A stretch of 64,000 nucleotides of DNA, taken from contig CM039463.1 in the NCBI GenBank assembly GCA_022414725.1, positions 37,842,816 through 37,906,815 of the forward strand, read 5' to 3'. Numbering within the stretch: position 1 is the stretch's first letter; each line of letters begins with the position of its first letter. Source of the stretch: Microglena sp. YARC (lineage: Eukaryota > Chlorophyta > Chlorophyceae > Chlamydomonadales > Chlamydomonadaceae). A program made the translations under genes and the position numbers. Positions 59,576-64,000 of the stretch are shown one piece after another. The notes below the pieces were generated by a model. The model saw nothing but the letters and a program-made list of their open reading frames with translations, was not told where the DNA came from and did no database searches.

Positions 59576-60214
59576 CGCGCACATTGGTTGGGGGTCCATC
59601 CTAAGGCACGAGTCATCGGAGGGCGACTCCTGCGACCGGTACTCCGACGGCACAATGTAATCGACCGGAGGCAGCAGGGGAAGCACACGCGGCATCAGCT
59701 GAGCGGGGACATGGCCGCTGCCCACGAACAGTTGCAGAGCTCGCTTGATTTTCATCGGTGTCTTCCGCGTGTTTGCATTTGGTGGCTGTGATGACGTCGC
59801 CGCGCGCACGTAAGACGTGTCCACTCTCTCCAGAACCAGTTCCTGTTCCTCCAGCTCTCGAACCGCAACGGCGTTTTGCTCCACTCCGGACAGCATGCCC
59901 TCGAAGAGCTCCTCACGCAGAAGACGGGCCTCTCCGAACATTGCGTCCAGCGCATCGGTACTCCGCTTTGCCTCTTGTTGAACCACAGCGTACATGCAGT
60001 CGATCGCACACAGGATGGCAGGTGAGCAGCCGACCTTTTCGCCGTATAGCCGGAAGTACTTGGATTCGGTGGCCACGTTTGCAACGTCGTCGTTTGCCTG
60101 CTCTGCCAGCATCTGTTCCAATACCTTTTGGTAAGGAGATTTCTGGATGGAGCGGCCAAAGAGTGATCCGATGTTCATCGTGCGTTTACCCCTCTGTATT
60201 CCGCACATAATCAT
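59558..60214 (-). CDS. Hypothetical protein, GC-rich
   Basis: 218 residues from the ATG at 60214; ATG at 60178 ('MNIGSLFGRSIQ') is an alternative. Mostly alpha-helical with a long acidic helix ('EQNAVAVRELEEQELVLERV'), then a basic stretch and a Pro-rich end. Its base composition is clearly more GC-rich than the repeats around it. No domain recognised. The 3' end runs to a repeat boundary, so the last codons may not be original. Confidence 0.6.
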   Translation of the reverse strand: MIMCGIQRGKRTMNIGSLFGRSIQKSPYQKVLEQMLAEQANDDVANVATESKYFRLYGEKVGCSPAILCAIDCMYAVVQQEAKRSTDALDAMFGEARLLREELFEGMLSGVEQNAVAVRELEEQELVLERVDTSYVRAATSSQPPNANTRKTPMKIKRALQLFVGSGHVPAQLMPRVLPLLPPVDYIVPSEYRSQESPSDDSCLRMDPQPMCADSFFV

Positions 60215-60334
60215 TTTGTTCCCCAAAACGCGAAATCACACCTCATTCATCCCATGCTGTCGAGCAGAAGCCTGCTTGATACGACACGTGGTCTTCAGGA
60301 CCCCCTTTAATATGCGTGGGAGAGTGAGTCAGCA

Positions 60335-60425
60335 GCTGAATTCCATTGCCCCACTCCGTGGGGCCCGCGGTTTCCCCTTCACAATCCCGATAGAGTTGTC
60401 AAGCAGAAGCCTGCTTGAGCTGCCC
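60335..60425 (+). repeat. Dual-hairpin dispersed element
   Basis: CCCCAC-TCC-GTGGGG and TCAAGCAG-AAGC-CTGCTTGA in the standard context; a single hairpin 2 also lies at 60258-60283. Confidence 0.75.
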
Positions 60426-60490
60426 TTTTGTTTTTTTTAAATAATACTAATACGCGATACTTTTTTGTATTTGAATACTACACAGAATAA

Positions 60491-60763
60491 ATGAAATTAT
60501 TTTCACAATCTTGTAACAGGCCATTAAAGAACATTTACTACGTTTTTGAATGCCAAAGCACCGGGTACAGAACTCGGGACTTTTCAAAAGTCATCCTTAA
60601 TGAAAAAAGACAGGAATTCACATTTTCAAAAGATTCACATTTTTCAAGTTTCGTGTAAGTCGAAGAAAGAAGAAGTCTTCATCGCAGAAGTCATTCGGGA
60701 CAGGAATCCCAGCGATTCCCCCTTCATAAAACCAAAAAGAGTGTCCAAGCAGAAGTAGTAAAA
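60491..60763 (+). pseudogene. MSSQPSTG family, copy 3
   Basis: ATG at 60491, 'MKLFSQSCNRPLKNIYYVFE', stopping at 60658 after a rearranged stretch; the C-terminal codons ('EEVFIAEVIRDRNPSDSPFI') survive in another frame. The same AT-rich upstream stretch is kept (TTGTATTTGAATACTACACA). Confidence 0.55.
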
Positions 60764-60773
60764 TCGCCTTCGC

Positions 60774-61290
60774 TTAGCGGATTCTTTCGCATCGCTTCGA
60801 TATTGCGTCAGATGCTTTGGTCGCCTTGCCATATTTCACACCTTCCTTCGAGCAATTAACGGCACCGCACTCCGCGGAAAGTGCGTGTTTATCGAACGAG
60901 CTCATGGCGGTTTTGTCATTCTTAGTAAACTTCGCCATGAGTTCATAACGACTAATACATTTGCTCTTGATACAAGATTCGAGGGGCTTTGAAGTTTTCT
61001 CAACGACCTTACGCGCAGGTGGTACTTTATCGTTGCATTTTGTTACTTTTCTGCAACTCGATGCTTTCATGCGACTCGTGCCTGCCACTCGATCCATTCA
61101 TCAAGCGTCCGTTCTTTTTTTGTCAGAGGCCTCAATCTTCATAAACGCGACGAACTCTTCGGACGTGTAAGAGTCGTCCTTCTTTCCGCTCGGACGGGGA
61201 CCTGTGTAGCAAACGACATCAGCTCGACTCTTCGTTTCTTTTTTCGCTTGAGGTAGTTTTTGCCACTCGTGGCATTTAATGAATGAATGA
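60774..61290 (-). pseudogene. Lysine/cysteine-rich small protein, broken
   Basis: Upstream codons 'MPRVAKTTSSEKRNEE' and, one frame over, 'DDSYTSEEFVAFMKIEASDK' precede 'MKASSCRKVTKCNDKVPPAR' and 'LSAECGAVNCSKEGVKYGKA'. At least two frame changes interrupt it. The C-terminal part is shared with the remnant at 11471-11800. A basic, Cys-containing protein of unknown role. Confidence 0.45.
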
Positions 61291-62100
61291 AAGTGTATAT
61301 ATTTGAAATTAAATATATTGATTGAGAATGAGATCTATTAATTGAGATTGAGATCTATTGATTGAGATTGAGATCTATTGATTGAGATTGAGATCGAGAT
61401 CTATTGATTGAGATTGAGATCGAGATCTATTGATTGATCTATTGTAACCACTCCTTGTCCCTGTGACAAAATGGGAGTGTCTTTTTGACGGAACCACCAA
61501 GTCGCAGATGGGTTGTTGCTTGGCTGATCGTGCCACATGGGATCATTCAGTGAGTCAGCAGCTCGATCCCTCTGCACCCGCTACGCGGTGCCCGCACCCC
61601 CATCCAGAAAACAATATTGCTGTCAAGCAGAAGCCTGCTTGAGATCATGCGGTTTCTTTGGATGACCGGACCATAGTGAATGAGGTTGCGAAAACCGCGA
61701 CACAATGCGCAGCTTCAATCAATCGAATACAAGTGGTCCGAGTGAGACTCGAAAAACGAGTGTAAACCACGCAAAGTCTGTACATATTACGCATTACAAA
61801 CTCGAATCTCTCTCTGTCGAACTGCGACTCATTCAATGCGCGCTAACAAACCAGAATTCGCCCCCGTACAGACAGTTTAAGGATAAATCAGAATTAGATT
61901 TTTGTTAGATGTACATCGGATTTGTGTTAGATACGCGTCGGTATCACACCGTGCTCGACACCCGACGCGGTGAGATGACATTTTCGAAATTTGAGCCAAA
62001 TTACACGGGGTGATAACGTGGGGTGATACTGTCTGAGATTGAAAACACGGGGTGATAAATACGAGAACGGGGTGATAAACTGGGTCCAGATAGATTGTGT
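61291..62100. other. Spacer with short tandem repeats and hairpin element
   Basis: 61316-61440 is a GATTGAGATTGAGATCTATT tandem repeat. 61560-61650 is a dual-hairpin element (GCACCCGC-TAC-GCGGTGC, TCAAGCAGAAGCCTGCTTGA). 61756-61767 is ACGAGTGTAAAC. 61985-62085 repeats CGGGGTGATAA three times. No gene is supported. Confidence 0.6.
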
Positions 62101-62179
62101 AATTAATCCAGATAAAAAACAAAAAATATTGTATCTAGAGATAAAAATAGAATTACATTAATCCGCGAATTAATGAATG

Positions 62180-62405
62180 AGGCAACAAAATCAATGCTGC
62201 CCCCATTCAATGCTATGGGAGTGGGAGTGGGGTGAGAGGGGGAGCTAGACAGAGGGTGGATGTGCATAGCCTTTGTCTTCTTGTAGTTGATGGACATACC
62301 CCAAGTTCTTGAGGTGGTCTCAAGACTCTTTAAGAGGGAGGTGAGGCCATCTTTGGAGTAGGACAAGAGGACTAGGTCATCAGCATACAGGAGGAAGGTG
62401 ATGTA
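62180..62405 (-). pseudogene. LINE reverse-transcriptase fragment, copy 1
   Basis: Encodes 'DDLVLLSYSKDGLTSLLKSL' type sequence and 'TWGMSINYKKTKAMHI', the palm and thumb border of a non-LTR retrotransposon reverse transcriptase. It is a direct repeat of 63455-63690 at an offset of 1,280 bases. Confidence 0.8.
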
Positions 62406-62445
62406 ATGGGTCGTAGCTTGGGGGTGGGATCTAGGGTTGGCTGGA

Positions 62446-62447
<2 letters not shown>

Positions 62448-62518
<71 letters not shown>
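62448..62518. repeat. (TC)n microsatellite
   Basis: About 35 TC units; the shorter counterpart lies at 63727-63757. Confidence 0.97.
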
Positions 62519-62520
<2 letters not shown>

Positions 62521-62655
62521 TAACGGTGTTACACAATTTAATTGTGGTCCAGCCACACAGTAATCAAAACACCAAAAAGATCATTAGGAATAAGTCATCT
62601 AGTCAACCCTATTATTGAGAAAATACAGTCAGCCAATTAACTAAGATCTAGTGAA

Positions 62656-62671
62656 GGGGGTGGGGGTGGGC

Positions 62672-62702
<31 letters not shown>

Positions 62703-62710
62703 GGGGGGTC
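62656..62710. repeat. GT / poly-G tract
   Basis: GGGGGTGGGCGTGTGTGTGT followed by over 20 G; the counterpart lies at 63895-63950. Confidence 0.95.
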
Positions 62711-62879
62711 CCTCCGTAACACAAAAACTCATTCCATATCAAAAGATTGAAACAAATTCCAAAGGCACAGTTCTAGCCCAGAAAAGAATCTAAATAATCT
62801 AAATATCTAAGCGTACAAAACCAATATATGCAAATTAAGCCAGAAGGTGCTAGTTTCTATAATTGTCATTCTATGTGTC

Positions 62880-63790
62880 TATGTCTAAGGCGTCTCTGAT
62901 GTCCGCCCTCCAGCTTGTCCTGTCTTGGGCCAGTAGGTACAATTTGGAGACATGTTGGTGTCTTGGAGATCATCCCTAAGGGTGTGAATGATGGTCTGTC
63001 CTCCTTGCCTCGGTTTACCTCAGCAAGGGGTGTGCGTGGCGAAGAGCATTTGCTTCAAGATGCGAGAGTCGGGTCGCCTGGCTATGTGTCCTAGGAACCT
63101 CAGTCTATTTTCTCTAATGATGCTGGGAATATCCTGTGGTTGCATCTTTGTCTTATGTCCTCATTCCTAACTCTGTCTGCTCTGCTAATGTTTCAACGAC
63201 ATGCGTAGACACTCATGGAGTGCCACGTCGAGTCGTTGAATCAGGGGTTCTGAGAGAGCCCATGTCTCGCTCCCGTACAGGAGGGTGGATGGTATGATAG
63301 CTTTTGAACACCAGATTCTTGATTTTCCCTGGTTATGCTGTGGTTTTTTTCAAAGCCTAACCAGAGAAGCGCAAGCCTACCTTGTCCTAGCGATCCTGCG
63401 TTTGACCTCCTCTTGTAGGTCTCCATCTGGTGTGAACAGATTACCTAGGTACATGAATGAGGCAACAAAATCAATGCTGCCCCATTCAGTGCTATGGGAG
63501 TGGAGTGGGGTGAGAGGGGGAGCTAGACAGAGGGTGGATGTGCATAGCCTTTGTCTTCTTGTAGTTGATGGACATACCCCAAGTTCTTGAGGTGGTCTCA
63601 AGACTCTTTAAGAGGGAGGTGAGGCCATCTTTGGAGTAGGACAAGAGGACTAGGTCATCAGCATACAGGAGGAAGGTGATGTAATGGGTCGTAGCTTGGG
63701 GGTGGGATCTAGGGTTGGCTGGAGTGTCTCTCTCTCTCTCTCTCTCTATCTCTCTGGTTAACGGTGTTACACAATTTAATTGTGGTCCAG
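62880..63790 (-). pseudogene. LINE reverse-transcriptase remnant, copy 2
   Basis: Read on the minus strand: 'FLLYADDLVLLSYSKDGL' (catalytic YADD), 'GSIDFVASFMYLGNLFTPDG', then in other frames the region before the C-terminus with 'LLYGSETWALSEPLIQRL' and, near 63070-63110, 'RENRLRFLGHIARRPDSR'. This order is diagnostic of RTE/CR1-like LINEs of eukaryotes. It is interrupted by several indels and is 5'-truncated by the window edge. Confidence 0.85.
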
Positions 63791-64000
63791 CCACACAGTA
63801 ATCAAAAACACCAAAAAGATCATTAGGAATAAGTCATCTAGTCAACCCTATTATTGAGAAAATACAGTCAGCCAATTAACTAAGATCTAGTGAAGGGGGT
63901 GGGGGTGGGCGTGTGTGTGTTGTGTGGGGGGGGGGGGGGGGGGGGGGGGTCCCTCCGTAACACAAAAACTCATTCCATATCAAAAGATTTAAACAAATTC

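Noticed and set aside
62406..62618. Ser-Leu repeat protein
   Set aside because: Translation of the (TC)n microsatellite.

Overview
The window looks like part of a very large, repeat-riddled, mid-GC DNA molecule with giant-virus (nucleocytoviricot) gene content, or a protist chromosome carrying endogenised giant-virus and transposon DNA. No introns are evident in the protein genes. Viral-type content includes two proteins built from a 24-25-residue 'NPDKPWDW' repeat, F-box/ankyrin and F-box/LRR proteins, a D5-type superfamily 3 helicase plus a decayed second copy, a broken TV-Pol/superfamily 3 helicase replication gene, a C2H2 zinc finger/coiled-coil protein, a SET protein, a J-domain protein, a DEDDh exonuclease, two LRAT-like papain-fold proteins and a caspase-like protein. 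Pointing the other way, the right 2 kb holds LINE reverse-transcriptase remnants with microsatellites, and position 39400 has a tRNA-like gene with eukaryotic A and B boxes.

Layout. 1-6.6 kb: HicB-like, caspase-like and NPDKPWDW-repeat genes and a broken ankyrin gene. 6.3-10.6 kb: a TnpB/Fanzor scrap, transposase scraps and a 3,050-bp Fanzor2 element with inverted copies of its own right end at both termini. 10.6-21.2 kb: an inverted pair of F-box/ankyrin genes flanking a 4-kb array of about 36 copies of a 112-bp unit. 21.4-28.0 kb: an LRAT-like gene, then an F-box gene, a split IS630/Tc1-type transposase and an intact 792-residue Fanzor. 28-45 kb: mixed small genes, the second NPDKPWDW protein, J-domain, SET, LRAT-like, nuclease-like, D5 helicase and LRR genes, separated by duplicated scraps. 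44.8-50.6 kb: satellites, the deleted D5 copy and the broken TV-Pol/helicase. 50.7-54.2 kb: 12 copies of a 300-bp unit. 54-61 kb: short tandem repeats, a 1.07-kb tandem duplication, the exonuclease and small genes. 61-64 kb: LINE remnants.

The dominant theme is mobile DNA. At least three Fanzor/TnpB lineages are present. Dispersed solo copies of two Fanzor right ends occur; in TnpB and Fanzor elements this region encodes the guide-RNA scaffold. Nearly all these ends read TA-CAGT, as expected of Tc1/mariner-type movement. A 166-bp MITE with clean 4-bp target duplications and a dispersed hairpin element form further families. Many genes are interrupted by single-base indels, often in homopolymers, or by TGA stops. 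This could be real decay or uncorrected long-read error; near-identical duplicate copies show both possibilities.
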